Origin: Bradyrhizobium sp. LHD-71
GTDB taxonomy: Bacteria > Pseudomonadota > Alphaproteobacteria > Rhizobiales > Xanthobacteraceae
Assembly: GCF_031157255.1 (NCBI RefSeq)
Contig: NZ_JAVIFX010000005.1
Span: 62,001 to 126,000 of the forward strand
DNA length: 64,000 nt
Reading direction: 5' to 3'
Position numbers and translations under genes: made by a program. Within the stretch, counting starts at the first letter, position 1; each line of letters opens with the position of its first letter. This document shows, piece after piece, positions 33,709 to 41,779 of this stretch. A model generated the notes under the pieces. It was not told the origin of the DNA. It did no database searches and saw only the letters and a list, made by a program, of their open reading frames with translations.

Positions 33709-34603
33709 GGATCCCCCTGCGAAGTGCAACGATGGTTGAGGGCTTGACGTGTCGATCGAGGTAGGCGTCCTGCGTAGGTACCTGGTCGACGAATTGCGCG
33801 ACGTAGTCGTCCATCGCGTCCTCGCGTGCTGCCTGCAGGTAGCGCTGCAGTCCGGCTTCATCGAACTGATAGTTGCCATGCGACGAGCATGGATGTGCAC
33901 CGAATGGTGCATCGACGACGAAATCGACGAGCATCTGCGACACGTCCGTGCGATGGGGATCGCGCTCGGTGTGAGAAAGCGGGACAACCTCATCGACGCT
34001 GGCGATCACCGTACCGCCGCTGCGACGCGTGGCTTCGGCTGCGATCAGGTCGGCGAACGAATAACCCGGATAGCGCAGGTTGCCGTACATATCGCCGGCT
34101 GCCGCATGCAGCAGGGCGAATTCGGGCTTGAAGGCGCCGACGGCGATCATTGCCTCGCCGGTGATCGGATCCTGCACTTCTTTCAAGTCCGGGTTGACGC
34201 GCGGCAGATCTGTGCCGACGCCGGTTTTAACGAGGCCAGACGGCAAATCCTTCGCCGCCGACTCCAGCGCGCACAATACCTGGGTTTCGTCGCATTCCCA
34301 CGCGCGCAATGTTCCGTCGCTGGTGCCTTTTCGAAAACCGGGCGACAAACCGAGATAGTCGAAGCCCATGTACGGCAGTCTCACCTCGGCCACACATCCC
34401 GCCGAAATCAGCAGATCGGCGTCGATCGACGCCTGGCACGGCGTGATGACCGTCAATCCGCGCATCCGCCGCCGCACCAGCTCGCGCACTAGTGTCATAG
34501 GCTTGTTGTGGAACAGCGACCCGCCGATAATGATCATGCTGCCGTCGCGCACGTCTGCGAGAGCGTCGGCGACCGATCGCAGCTTGCTTGCCCTGTTGCC
34601 CAT
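33701..34603 (-). CDS. Class I CoA-transferase, alpha subunit (glutaconate CoA-transferase A-like)
   Basis: A 300-residue subunit. NRASKLRSVADALADVRDG and SMIIIGGSLFHNKPMTLVRE form the CoA-transferase family I start; AECD-like region AWECDETQVLCALESAAKDL and PSGLVKTGVGTDLPRVNPDL follow; HAAAGDMYGNLRYPGYSF is the glutaconate-transferase-like block. ATG 34603 is preferred because MGNRASKL begins the fold. It is 32 nt after the thiolase-like gene and overlaps its partner by 8 nt. Confidence 0.9.
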   Translation of the reverse strand: MGNRASKLRSVADALADVRDGSMIIIGGSLFHNKPMTLVRELVRRRMRGLTVITPCQASIDADLLISAGCVAEVRLPYMGFDYLGLSPGFRKGTSDGTLRAWECDETQVLCALESAAKDLPSGLVKTGVGTDLPRVNPDLKEVQDPITGEAMIAVGAFKPEFALLHAAAGDMYGNLRYPGYSFADLIAAEATRRSGGTVIASVDEVVPLSHTERDPHRTDVSQMLVDFVVDAPFGAHPCSSHGNYQFDEAGLQRYLQAAREDAMDDYVAQFVDQVPTQDAYLDRHVKPSTIVALRRGIHG

Positions 34604-34635
34604 TTTCGGTTCCTCGTAAAGACGTGTGGCGCCCG

Positions 34636-35787
34636 TCACAATGCGGCGGCGCTACACAGGACCACAGTGGCCTGGCTCGACAGCACGCCGCCGTTTCCAT
34701 GTGCGAGCGCGATGTTGACGTCCGGCACCTGGCGAGCGCCGCACTCGCCACCGATTTGGCGCGCGGCCTCCACCAGAGTGAAGAGCCCGTACATGCCGGG
34801 ATGCACGCACGAGAGCCCGCCGCCGTTCGTGTTGACCGGCAGCTCGCCGCCGGGTGCGATGCGGCCACCGGACACAAACGCACCGCCTTCGCCTTTGGCG
34901 CAGAAGCCGAGATCTTCCAGCAGCATGATCGTGTTGATGGTGAATGCGTCGTAGAGCTGCACCACGTCGACATCGCCGACGCCGATGCCGGCCTGCGCGT
35001 AGGCGCGCGCGGCGGACTGTACGGCGGCGGTCGTCGTGAGGTCCGGCATCGAGGAAATGTCGCGATGGGTGACGGACGACGCGGCGCCGAGCACATAGGC
35101 CGGGTAACGACAGAGGTCACGGGCACGTTCGGCGCGCACCACCACGGCCGCAGCGGCGCCGTCAGTAACGAGGCAGCAATCGCGCAGGCCCAATGGCGAC
35201 GACACCAGGCGCGCGTTCAGACAGTCGTCTATGCTGAGGTCGGCGCGCATCACGGCCTCCGGATTCAGCTTGGCCCAACTGCGCGCCGCAACCGCGACTT
35301 CGGCGAGATGCTTGCGGGTCGTCCCGAACTCGTGCATGTGGCGCGCCACGGCCAGCGCGTAGGAACTGATGGGGGCCAGCGCTTTGTAAGGCGACTCGTA
35401 GCCCGATAATCCGGCCGCGGTCATCAGCTTACCGGTCGCCGTCTTCTGATTGCTGCCGTAGGCGATCAGCGCGACGTCGCATTGGCCGGCTGCCAGCGCC
35501 AGTGTTGCCCAGAACAAATGCATCTGAAACGAGGAACCGCCGAGCCGGCTGTTGTCGAGCACCTTCGGCTGCACGCCGAGATATTCGGCGAGCGTCAGTC
35601 CGGACAGTGGATCATCGGCAAGGCATATGAACAGGCCATCGACGTCGGCCGGGGCAAGCCCGCATGCCGAAAGCGCGCGCACGCTGGCGTGAACGGCCAT
35701 ATCGATGGAACTCAGCCCTGGCGACTCGCCAAGCCCATACGTTGCAGTGCCGACCAGCGCCGCGGCGCCTCGCGGAAAGGCACTCAT
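34636..35787 (-). CDS. Thiolase-fold protein without the nucleophilic cysteine (SCP-x/Ltp2-like)
   Basis: A 383-residue thiolase-superfamily protein. The place of the acyl-accepting Cys reads DNSRLGGSSFQMHLFWATLA (residues 78-97): Ser replaces Cys. The late block ALAHGNGGVLSSQATV keeps the catalytic His. This pattern is that of SCP-x-like thiolases that work with a DUF35 partner, some of which are retro-aldol lyases. Its ATG overlaps the DUF35 gene stop by 4 nt. A retro-aldol or chain-shortening step, not classic thiolysis, is therefore likely. FDAFTIN-type block VVQLYDAFTINTIMLLEDLG is present. Confidence 0.88.
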   Translation of the reverse strand: MSAFPRGAAALVGTATYGLGESPGLSSIDMAVHASVRALSACGLAPADVDGLFICLADDPLSGLTLAEYLGVQPKVLDNSRLGGSSFQMHLFWATLALAAGQCDVALIAYGSNQKTATGKLMTAAGLSGYESPYKALAPISSYALAVARHMHEFGTTRKHLAEVAVAARSWAKLNPEAVMRADLSIDDCLNARLVSSPLGLRDCCLVTDGAAAAVVVRAERARDLCRYPAYVLGAASSVTHRDISSMPDLTTTAAVQSAARAYAQAGIGVGDVDVVQLYDAFTINTIMLLEDLGFCAKGEGGAFVSGGRIAPGGELPVNTNGGGLSCVHPGMYGLFTLVEAARQIGGECGARQVPDVNIALAHGNGGVLSSQATVVLCSAAAL

Positions 35788-36188
35788 GCCCGCGCCTCCG
35801 TCTCGGCCGGCACGAATACTAGCAGCGGTTGCCCGGATTCCTGGACGATGCGGGCCTGCACCCGCATGCCGATCGTCACGTCTTGCGCCGCAATGCCGTC
35901 GACGCGGCTCATCAAGCGCGGACCCTCGACGAGATCTATCAGCGCAACATTGTACGGTTCGCCTGGCGGCCTAACCGAAATGGCGGTCGTGGAGTACACG
36001 GTGCCGCGACCATCGGCCTGAACCCACTCCAGATCTTGCTCGCCTGTCAGCGGCATCGCCACGCGCGGATAAAACATGGTCCGCCCGCTCGAACGGCTGC
36101 GCAGAAGCATGAAGCGGCCTTCGGCCAGATGCCGGCGGAATCCGAGCTCCGGCATTAGCGTCGCTGTATTCGCGGACGAGGCAGTCAT
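35784..36188 (-). CDS. DUF35 OB-fold protein, partner of the thiolase-like protein
   Basis: A 134-residue protein. LLRSRSSGRTMFYPRVAMP occupies the place of the rubredoxin-like zinc ribbon but has no cysteines, so this copy binds no zinc there. The OB-fold follows: GRGTVYSTTAISVRPPGEPY, NVALIDLVEGPRLMSRVDG and DVTIGMRVQARIVQESG. ATG 36188 is chosen because the frame upstream to 36515 is antisense to the Bug gene. Four-base overlap (ATGA) with the thiolase-like gene matches the known physical pairing of these two families. Confidence 0.85.
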   Translation of the reverse strand: MTASSANTATLMPELGFRRHLAEGRFMLLRSRSSGRTMFYPRVAMPLTGEQDLEWVQADGRGTVYSTTAISVRPPGEPYNVALIDLVEGPRLMSRVDGIAAQDVTIGMRVQARIVQESGQPLLVFVPAETEARA

Positions 36189-36238
36189 GCTGCACCCTCT
36201 TCCTTTGCGGATTGCCGAGGATTTCGCGGCTACCTCTC

Positions 36239-37246
36239 TCAATCGATTCGAATGCCAGAGGTCCGTGCGAACTCTTTCCAACGCGCGAGATCCTCTCGAA
36301 GCAGCGCGGCAGATTTTTCCGGCGTGTATCCCAGCATGACCGGCAGCCCCATGGCCTTGAGCTTGCTCACGACGACCGGGTCCGCCAGCGCTTCCTCGAG
36401 CGCCTTGTTGAGACGCGCGACGATCGGTTGCGGTAGCTTGGCAGGGCCGAAGAGGCCTTGCCACGAAACGAGCTTGGCGTTGTCGACGCCCGGCACCCCT
36501 GCATCGACCAGACACGGCACATCCGGAATGGCGCCGGAACGTGTGGTGTTGAGCACGAGGAGTCCGATAAGTTCGCGCGCCTGAATGCGCGCCGTCGTGG
36601 CGCCAACGGAGTCAACGGCGAACTGAATGCTGCCGACGTAGAGGTCATTCATGACCGGCGCCGAGCCCTTGTACGGGACGTGAAGTGCCTTCAATCCGAG
36701 CGTCTGCAACAGCATTTCAACGCCGATATGCGTTGAGGTGCCGACGCCGGCGGACCCGTAGGCGTACTTGTCAGGATTCGCTTTGAGCAGCGCCACGAAC
36801 TCGGCAAAATTCGACACGCCGAGCTTCAGCGAAGCCACCAGAACGATGGGATTTTCGATCGCCATGCCGACGGACGTGAAGTCCGCAACGGAGTCGTACT
36901 TTACGTCCGTCGCAAATGCGGGATTCAACACGTGCGACGTCAACCCGCCCCATAGAAGGTTGTAGCCGTCCGGCGCAGAACGAAGCACCTGATCCAGGCC
37001 GATCCGCCCCCCTGCACCACTGATGTTCTCGACAACGACAGGCTGGCCCAGCGCCTGCTTCAAACGCTCCGCGACAACGCGCGCCTGCACGTCGACACCG
37101 CCGCCCGCAGGATACGGGACAATCATACGCACAGGTCGCGATGGATAGTCATCAGATGCGTGCGCGTAACGTACACCCGCAACGCTGGCGCTCGTTGCCA
37201 GAACCAGGTGCAGCACTTGGCGGCGGGAGGCATGAAACGGTCGCAT
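36239..37246 (-). CDS. Bug-family periplasmic solute receptor, first gene of the CoA-pathway operon
   Basis: A 335-residue receptor. Twin-arginine-like leader (FHASRRQVLHLVLATSASVA); mature start YPSRPVRMIVPYPAGGGVD; VVENISGAGGRIGLDQVLRS; APDGYNLLWGGL; VKYDSVADFTSVG; ALHVPYKGSAPVMNDLYVGS; C terminus WKEFARTSGIRID. It lies 50 nt before the DUF35 gene in the same direction. The divergent IclR gene and the palindrome at 37310-37325 are just upstream, so this is the promoter-proximal gene of the operon and presumably imports the acid degraded by it. Confidence 0.93.
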   Translation of the reverse strand: MRPFHASRRQVLHLVLATSASVAGVRYAHASDDYPSRPVRMIVPYPAGGGVDVQARVVAERLKQALGQPVVVENISGAGGRIGLDQVLRSAPDGYNLLWGGLTSHVLNPAFATDVKYDSVADFTSVGMAIENPIVLVASLKLGVSNFAEFVALLKANPDKYAYGSAGVGTSTHIGVEMLLQTLGLKALHVPYKGSAPVMNDLYVGSIQFAVDSVGATTARIQARELIGLLVLNTTRSGAIPDVPCLVDAGVPGVDNAKLVSWQGLFGPAKLPQPIVARLNKALEEALADPVVVSKLKAMGLPVMLGYTPEKSAALLREDLARWKEFARTSGIRID

Positions 37247-37309
37247 TGCGCGTTTCCTCAATCGACGGGCTGCTTGCCCCTTCTTGGTTGTTCTGCTAAT
37301 AAAACGTCG

Positions 37310-37325
37310 TGTTCTACATAGAACA
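37310..37325. promoter_or_regulatory. 16-bp palindromic operator between the Bug gene and the IclR gene
   Basis: TGTTCTA and TAGAACA are perfect 7-bp arms around CA, in the 117-nt gap between divergent genes, 64 nt from the Bug start and 39 nt from the IclR start. Short perfect palindromes are usual IclR-family sites. Binding by the neighbouring IclR protein is inferred. Confidence 0.65.
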
Positions 37326-37363
37326 ATCTATCGGACGACCGGCAGCAATGCAACGCTGGCCGC

Positions 37364-38173
37364 ATGAAAATCAGGTCTTTGACAATGGCGAATGAAGTGG
37401 CTCGCGACTACACGGTTCCAGCCGCCGATCGAGTGATCCGAATTCTCAAGTACTTGCGCGACAACAAGAACGCAGGCGTTTCCCAGATCGCCGCCGCAGT
37501 AGGTATTGGTCGCAGCAATTGCTACGCAATACTCAAAACTCTGCAGAACGACAGCTTCGTCGCCTTCGACGATACACAGAAGACTTACAGCCTCGGCTTG
37601 GGATTGCTGGAGATCGCACGAGCCGCGACTCGTGACGTTCCAGTGGTGGCCGCAACTCGTGCCCTGCTTGTCTCATTCGCCAAGCGCACAGAATTGAGCA
37701 CGTTCTTGATCGGGCCGTTCGGAGAGCACCGCCTGATCGTCCTAGACAAGGAGGAGCCGCCGATCGACGTGCGCATTACCATTTCAATCGGTACGACGAC
37801 CGTCGTTTCAGCCGGGGCAAGCGGCAAATGCTTTATGGCGTTTTTGCCCCGCAAAGAATCGGACCAACTGCTAACACATGTGCCGATCTCCGCGATGACC
37901 GCATCCACAGTTACAGCCAAAAAGGAATTCCGCAAAGGGTTGGAGCGAACGCGTGAGGACGGCTACGCGATCGTATTCGACGAGGCGATCGCCGGCGCCA
38001 ATGGAATCGCGGCGCCGATTTTCGACGCCAATGGGCGAGTTGCGTTCGTCGTAACAATCGTGGGCTTCGCGCTCAACCTACCGCTTGAGAGGGCCAAAGC
38101 CATAGGCCAAGAGCTGCGCGCTGCGACGGATCGAATCACGCTTCAGACCGGAGGCCTATTGCCGAGTGAATAG
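37364..38173 (+). CDS. IclR-family transcriptional regulator
   Basis: A 269-residue regulator. The winged HTH spans PAADRVIRILKYLRDNKNAG and VSQIAAAVGIGRSNCYAILK; the IclR effector domain follows with YSLGLGLLEIARAATRDVP, GASGKCFMAFLPRKE and the typical end block DEAIAGANGIAAPIFDANG. The start may be ATG 37364 or ATG 37385 (MANEVARD); neither has a strong ribosome-binding site. It is divergent from the Bug-DUF35-thiolase-CoA operon and is its probable local regulator. Confidence 0.93.
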   Translation: MKIRSLTMANEVARDYTVPAADRVIRILKYLRDNKNAGVSQIAAAVGIGRSNCYAILKTLQNDSFVAFDDTQKTYSLGLGLLEIARAATRDVPVVAATRALLVSFAKRTELSTFLIGPFGEHRLIVLDKEEPPIDVRITISIGTTTVVSAGASGKCFMAFLPRKESDQLLTHVPISAMTASTVTAKKEFRKGLERTREDGYAIVFDEAIAGANGIAAPIFDANGRVAFVVTIVGFALNLPLERAKAIGQELRAATDRITLQTGGLLPSE

Positions 38174-38966
38174 GTTCGAGGCAACGCGATCGCTCTTCAG
38201 TGCGCGGAGACTACCTCGCCAAAGACTCCCGCGTCTCACCCTTGAAAGCGCATGAGTTGATCGAGACTGTAAACTAAGTCGGTTGTTCGGCACGAACCGA
38301 AATCGTGCAAAGGATGCCATCACCAACGTAGGGTAGCCGAAAGGAGTTCGAAGACCTCTGCCCGCGTCCGCGAGGGCAACATCGCCGCTGACGTTGTTCG
38401 CGCCCTGGACCCGCTCAAAGATTCTCGCAACAGGGCGGCGGGGGTCCCGCCTAACGAGGCTTGGAAGTATTCCAGGGCGCAAAAAATGTGTGTGTTTTTC
38501 ATTCGACTATGCCCCCCATGTGGGCCAACGGGCAAACTTGTCGAACCGCTGAAAGGGCATTTTCGCTCAGCTTCGACAGCTTCGCGCGAAGGGTTTCACT
38601 GATCCCGCAAATCCACCATTACGCGCGGTAGACTAGAAAACATGTGCGTTTATTCTCCTAAGCGTTTGCCAATGCTGCGCCACGCTTGACGGCCACTATT
38701 GCCGTCGTTTCTGGCGCGAAACTGGTGCGGTCGCTTTTAATCTGCACTCCCCTCGCTCCGAATGTTTTGACAATGATGTCCGAGCTGCGAACCGCCGCAG
38801 CAGCATGACGAGCCTCACAACTCCACAAGGCGCGAGGGACCACTGTGACGAACGCCCGCCGATAGCTGGCGACGCGTCTTGGACTTCAGATCAAGCTTGG
38901 CTTCTTGCGGAGAGAGCACGGGATATCGCTATTCACAACAGAGAAACAGCGGAAGTCCGCGCGATC
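38174..38966. other. Long gap of about 0.8 kb, nothing recognised
   Basis: Short frames exist on both strands (for example minus 38535-38320, starting MPVGPHGGHSRMKN), but none has a recognisable pattern or a ribosome-binding site. The region may be decayed sequence between two acquired operons. Confidence 0.35.
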
Positions 38967-39686
38967 TCAGTCTAAGATGGCCTTCTTGCCTACTTCAGGT
39001 AGTCGGGTGTGCACGCTCCCCTTTGGCAGATTGTTCTTTAACGCTCGCGGAGCGATCTTCCGGCTGTCGAGGATCGAGTTGCTTCTCGGATCCAGCAAGC
39101 CGGCGCTACCCGCCACGGCCCACCAGAGCGAGTCGGCACGATGCACGATGATTCCTTCAAGGCTCCGCGTCAGGAAATCTCCTTCGAACGAGTGCGAGAG
39201 TACGATGTGCGTGACTTCCTCGGGCAAGCCAACGCTCATACCAACATGAATGCCGTAAACCGGGTGACGCAATGCCGGCAAACCAGCGCGCGAAGGATCT
39301 GCGGTCCATTTCGCTCTGCGCACGGGGTCGAACTCGTACGGTTTGCCCACATCGTGAACCAAGCCGCCTGCGACCACTACATCACGGTCAATGTCGGCCT
39401 CGGGATAAGCGCTCAGGAACTCGTCGGCGATTGATGTCGCGATGCGTGTGACCCCGCGCAGATGGTCGGCCTGGGTCCCGCGCTGAACTAGGAACGTGCC
39501 GGGGTTACCCTCGGGCGGAAGATCGGTAATGCGAGAGAAACTACTCTCGGCAAGCGCATACGCCCACGCCTCGACCACTTTTGCGCGGAGGTCAGCGTTG
39601 GTGATCCAAGTAACCTCAGGGAGGTCCTCAATCACGCTTTGACGGAGTTCATCAGTGATCGGGCGGCGCGCCGGAGCGGATGACAT
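38967..39686 (-). CDS. HD-domain metal-dependent phosphohydrolase-like protein
   Basis: A 239-residue protein. HD signature: QADHLRGVTRIATSIADEF (first His), VVVAGGLVHDVGKPYEFD (HD pair), RHPVYGIHVGMSVGLP and HIVLSHSFEGDF (later His), HRADSLWW (final Asp). The metal set H...HD...D is complete. It lies 26 nt downstream of a Bug gene in the same direction, so the two are co-transcribed. An HD protein is unusual as an operon partner of a Bug receptor; a hydrolase acting on the imported compound (as in cyanamide hydratase-like HD enzymes) is possible but unproven. Confidence 0.88.
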   Translation of the reverse strand: MSSAPARRPITDELRQSVIEDLPEVTWITNADLRAKVVEAWAYALAESSFSRITDLPPEGNPGTFLVQRGTQADHLRGVTRIATSIADEFLSAYPEADIDRDVVVAGGLVHDVGKPYEFDPVRRAKWTADPSRAGLPALRHPVYGIHVGMSVGLPEEVTHIVLSHSFEGDFLTRSLEGIIVHRADSLWWAVAGSAGLLDPRSNSILDSRKIAPRALKNNLPKGSVHTRLPEVGKKAILD

Positions 39687-39712
39687 TGCTTTGATCCTGT
39701 CTTTGATTGGCT

Positions 39713-40684
39713 CTACTCGGCGCGTATACCGGCGTCCTTCACGAACGTCGTCCAGTACGCGATCTCCTTCTGAACGAACCTGTCCGCTTCAACACCGTCA
39801 TCGATGCCGGGATCGAGACTCAGCCCAGCGAGCCGCTGGCGGTATGCGTCCGATTTCATGACCTGTGTCATGGCCACGCGGATTTTGGCGAGAACATCTG
39901 CGGGTGTATCGGACCGGACCGACATCACGTGCCAGGTGCGGAAGTTAAAGCCCGGTATACCAAGCTCGGCAATTGGCGCGATATCGGGCGTGGCCGCAGA
40001 CCTCGTTGAACCGCTGGCTGCGAGCGCCTTGAGCTTTCCGGCTCTCACATGCTCCAGTATCTCGGCGGGGCTCGCAAACATGAACTGAAGGCGACCGCCA
40101 AGCAAGTCCGTAACTGCGGCCGAATTGCCGCGATAAGGTACATGGACAACGTCAATGCCGGTCATTGCCGCAAGCTGCAAAGTGGCAATGTGCGAAGGTG
40201 AACCGGTCCCCGGCGAACCATAGTTGAGAGCGCCGGGCTTCTTTTTGGCCAGCTCCAACAGCGCCTGGAAACCGCCAACTTCGCTCTCGGCGGGCACGAC
40301 AAGGAGGTTCGAAGACGTCGCGTGCACTGCGACGGTCGTAAAGGACTTGGCGGCATCGTAGCCGTTGGGCGGCGTCACGGCCGGCGTGATCGCGTGCGTA
40401 CCTACGTGGCCGGCCACGATCGAGTGTCCGTCCGGCTCTGCCATAGCAACGGCGAGCATGCCGATCGCGCCGTTACCGCCGGGACGGTTTTCGGCCACGA
40501 TAGTCTGGTTGAGGACGGCCCTAAGTAACTCGGCGATGATGCGGGCAAGGATGTCCGACGAGCCGCCAGCGGTGAATGGCACGATGATGCGCACGGGACG
40601 CTGCGACAGTTGCGCCGCGGCAGGCCGGACCGCGGCCAGCGCAGCTGCGCCGGACAGCAGAGTGCGTCGAGAAAAGAGAGTCAC
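39713..40684 (-). CDS. Bug-family periplasmic solute receptor
   Basis: A 323-residue receptor. GTG 40684 is chosen as start because GAGGAG stands just upstream and the leader (FSRRTLLSGAAALAAVRPAAA) with twin arginines begins there. Mature part QRPVRIIVPFTAGGSSD, AENRPGGNGAIGMLAVAMA, EPDGHSIVAGHVG, VVHVPYRGNSAAVTDLLGGR and the end EIAYWTTFVKDAGIRAE. The typical PDGYT reads PDGHS. The partner gene downstream encodes an HD protein. The promoter region contains GntR operator 1. Confidence 0.92.
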   Translation of the reverse strand: MTLFSRRTLLSGAAALAAVRPAAAQLSQRPVRIIVPFTAGGSSDILARIIAELLRAVLNQTIVAENRPGGNGAIGMLAVAMAEPDGHSIVAGHVGTHAITPAVTPPNGYDAAKSFTTVAVHATSSNLLVVPAESEVGGFQALLELAKKKPGALNYGSPGTGSPSHIATLQLAAMTGIDVVHVPYRGNSAAVTDLLGGRLQFMFASPAEILEHVRAGKLKALAASGSTRSAATPDIAPIAELGIPGFNFRTWHVMSVRSDTPADVLAKIRVAMTQVMKSDAYRQRLAGLSLDPGIDDGVEADRFVQKEIAYWTTFVKDAGIRAE

Positions 40685-40732
40685 AGGCAACTCCTCGATC
40701 AGCAGAAAACGTCGGATTTGCGGATTGATTGA

Positions 40733-40759
40733 CACTAATGTATTAGTGCGTTAACGCAC
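40733..40759. promoter_or_regulatory. GntR operator 1: palindrome followed by an adjacent second palindrome
   Basis: CACTAAT and ATTAGTG (40733-40748) are perfect arms around GT. GTGCGTTAACGCAC (40746-40759) is a second, overlapping perfect palindrome. TTGACA (40729-40734) is a perfect -35 reading right, with TAACGC 17 nt later as a poor -10, so a bound repressor would sit on the promoter of the Bug gene at 40791. The same motif is at 44193-44216 and 46019-46042. Confidence 0.7.
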
Positions 40760-40790
40760 CGGCAACAACAATATCCGAGGGAGGTCGCCG

Positions 40791-41759
40791 TTGCGAGCTT
40801 TGCGCGCTGTCGCTTTTGTCATGCTTGCCCTGCTCGCCAGTTATGGGCACGCCTCGGCGCAATATCCGGAGCGGAACGTCACCGTTATCGTCCCGTTTCC
40901 GGCTGGTGGAGCCTCCGACACCACTGCCCGCCTGGTGGCGGGCAAGATTTCGGAGCGACTGAACAAAAGCTTCGTCGTCGAGAACCGGGCTGGCGCCAAC
41001 GGCGCGCTCGGCGCGGCGGCGCTGAAGCAGGCCGCTCCGGATGGCTACACACTGCTGGTGGGATCGATCGGCGTGTTTGCCATCAACCCAGCCCTCATCA
41101 AAGACCTCAAGTACGATCCGCTGAAGGACTTCGACCTCCTGAGCGTCTCGGTTCGCACACCAAACGTGCTCGTCGTCAATCCGAACGTTCCGGCTAGAAC
41201 CGTCGCCGAGCTGATCTCGCATCTAAAAGCTAACCCGGGGAAGATTACGTTTGCCTCTTCCGGCATCGGCTCTTCGGACCATCTGACAGCCGCGCTGTTC
41301 TGGCAAAAAACCAGAACGTCCGGCCTGCACGTGCCCTATCGTGGCGGCGGACCGGCCATCAATGACCTTATCGCAGGGCACGCGAACGCGTCATTCCAGA
41401 ACCTCGGCGCCGTTGCACAACAGATCAAGGCTGGCACGCTGAGGGCTTTGGCCGTTACCAGCGACAAACGCAGCGAAACGTTGCCGGACGCACCGACCAT
41501 GGCCCAGGCGGGCGTTAAGGATCTCGAGGTCTATTCTTGGCAAGCCGCAGCGGCACCGAAAGGCTTGCCTCCCGCTGTGAAGGCGCAACTCGAAAAGGAG
41601 TTCGTTGAAGCCGCAAAATCCCCGGACGTGAAAGGCAAGTTCGAGGCGGTCGGCTTCGAGGTCGTGGCCACCAGCGGCGAGCAGTTCACGAGCTTCCTTA
41701 AGAGCGAGATCGATCGCTGGAAGGAAGTCATCCAGAAGGGCAGCATCGCTGCCGAATGA
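40791..41759 (+). CDS. Bug-family periplasmic solute receptor
   Basis: A 322-residue receptor starting at TTG 40791 behind GAGGGAGG. Signal peptide AVAFVMLALLASYGHASA; mature start YPERNVTVIVPFPAGGASD; VVENRAGANGALGAAALKQA; APDGYTLLVGSI; LKYDPLKDFDLLS; LHVPYRGGGPAINDLIAGH; end RWKEVIQKGSIAAE. It is divergent from another Bug gene across operator 1 and convergent with the enolase-superfamily gene (20-nt gap). It is probably controlled by the GntR protein at 44272. Confidence 0.93.
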   Translation: MRALRAVAFVMLALLASYGHASAQYPERNVTVIVPFPAGGASDTTARLVAGKISERLNKSFVVENRAGANGALGAAALKQAAPDGYTLLVGSIGVFAINPALIKDLKYDPLKDFDLLSVSVRTPNVLVVNPNVPARTVAELISHLKANPGKITFASSGIGSSDHLTAALFWQKTRTSGLHVPYRGGGPAINDLIAGHANASFQNLGAVAQQIKAGTLRALAVTSDKRSETLPDAPTMAQAGVKDLEVYSWQAAAAPKGLPPAVKAQLEKEFVEAAKSPDVKGKFEAVGFEVVATSGEQFTSFLKSEIDRWKEVIQKGSIAAE

Positions 41760-41779
41760 TCACGAGAGCGTCAATGCAA

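Noticed and set aside
32851-33993. Long version of CoA-transferase beta starting at 33993
   Set aside because: The added 95 residues are out-of-frame alpha-subunit sequence (Ser/Arg-rich). The fold starts at 33708, overlapping the alpha subunit by 8 nt.
38174-38966. Small genes in the 0.8-kb gap after the IclR gene
   Set aside because: Frames on both strands are short, lack ribosome-binding sites and show no protein-like pattern.
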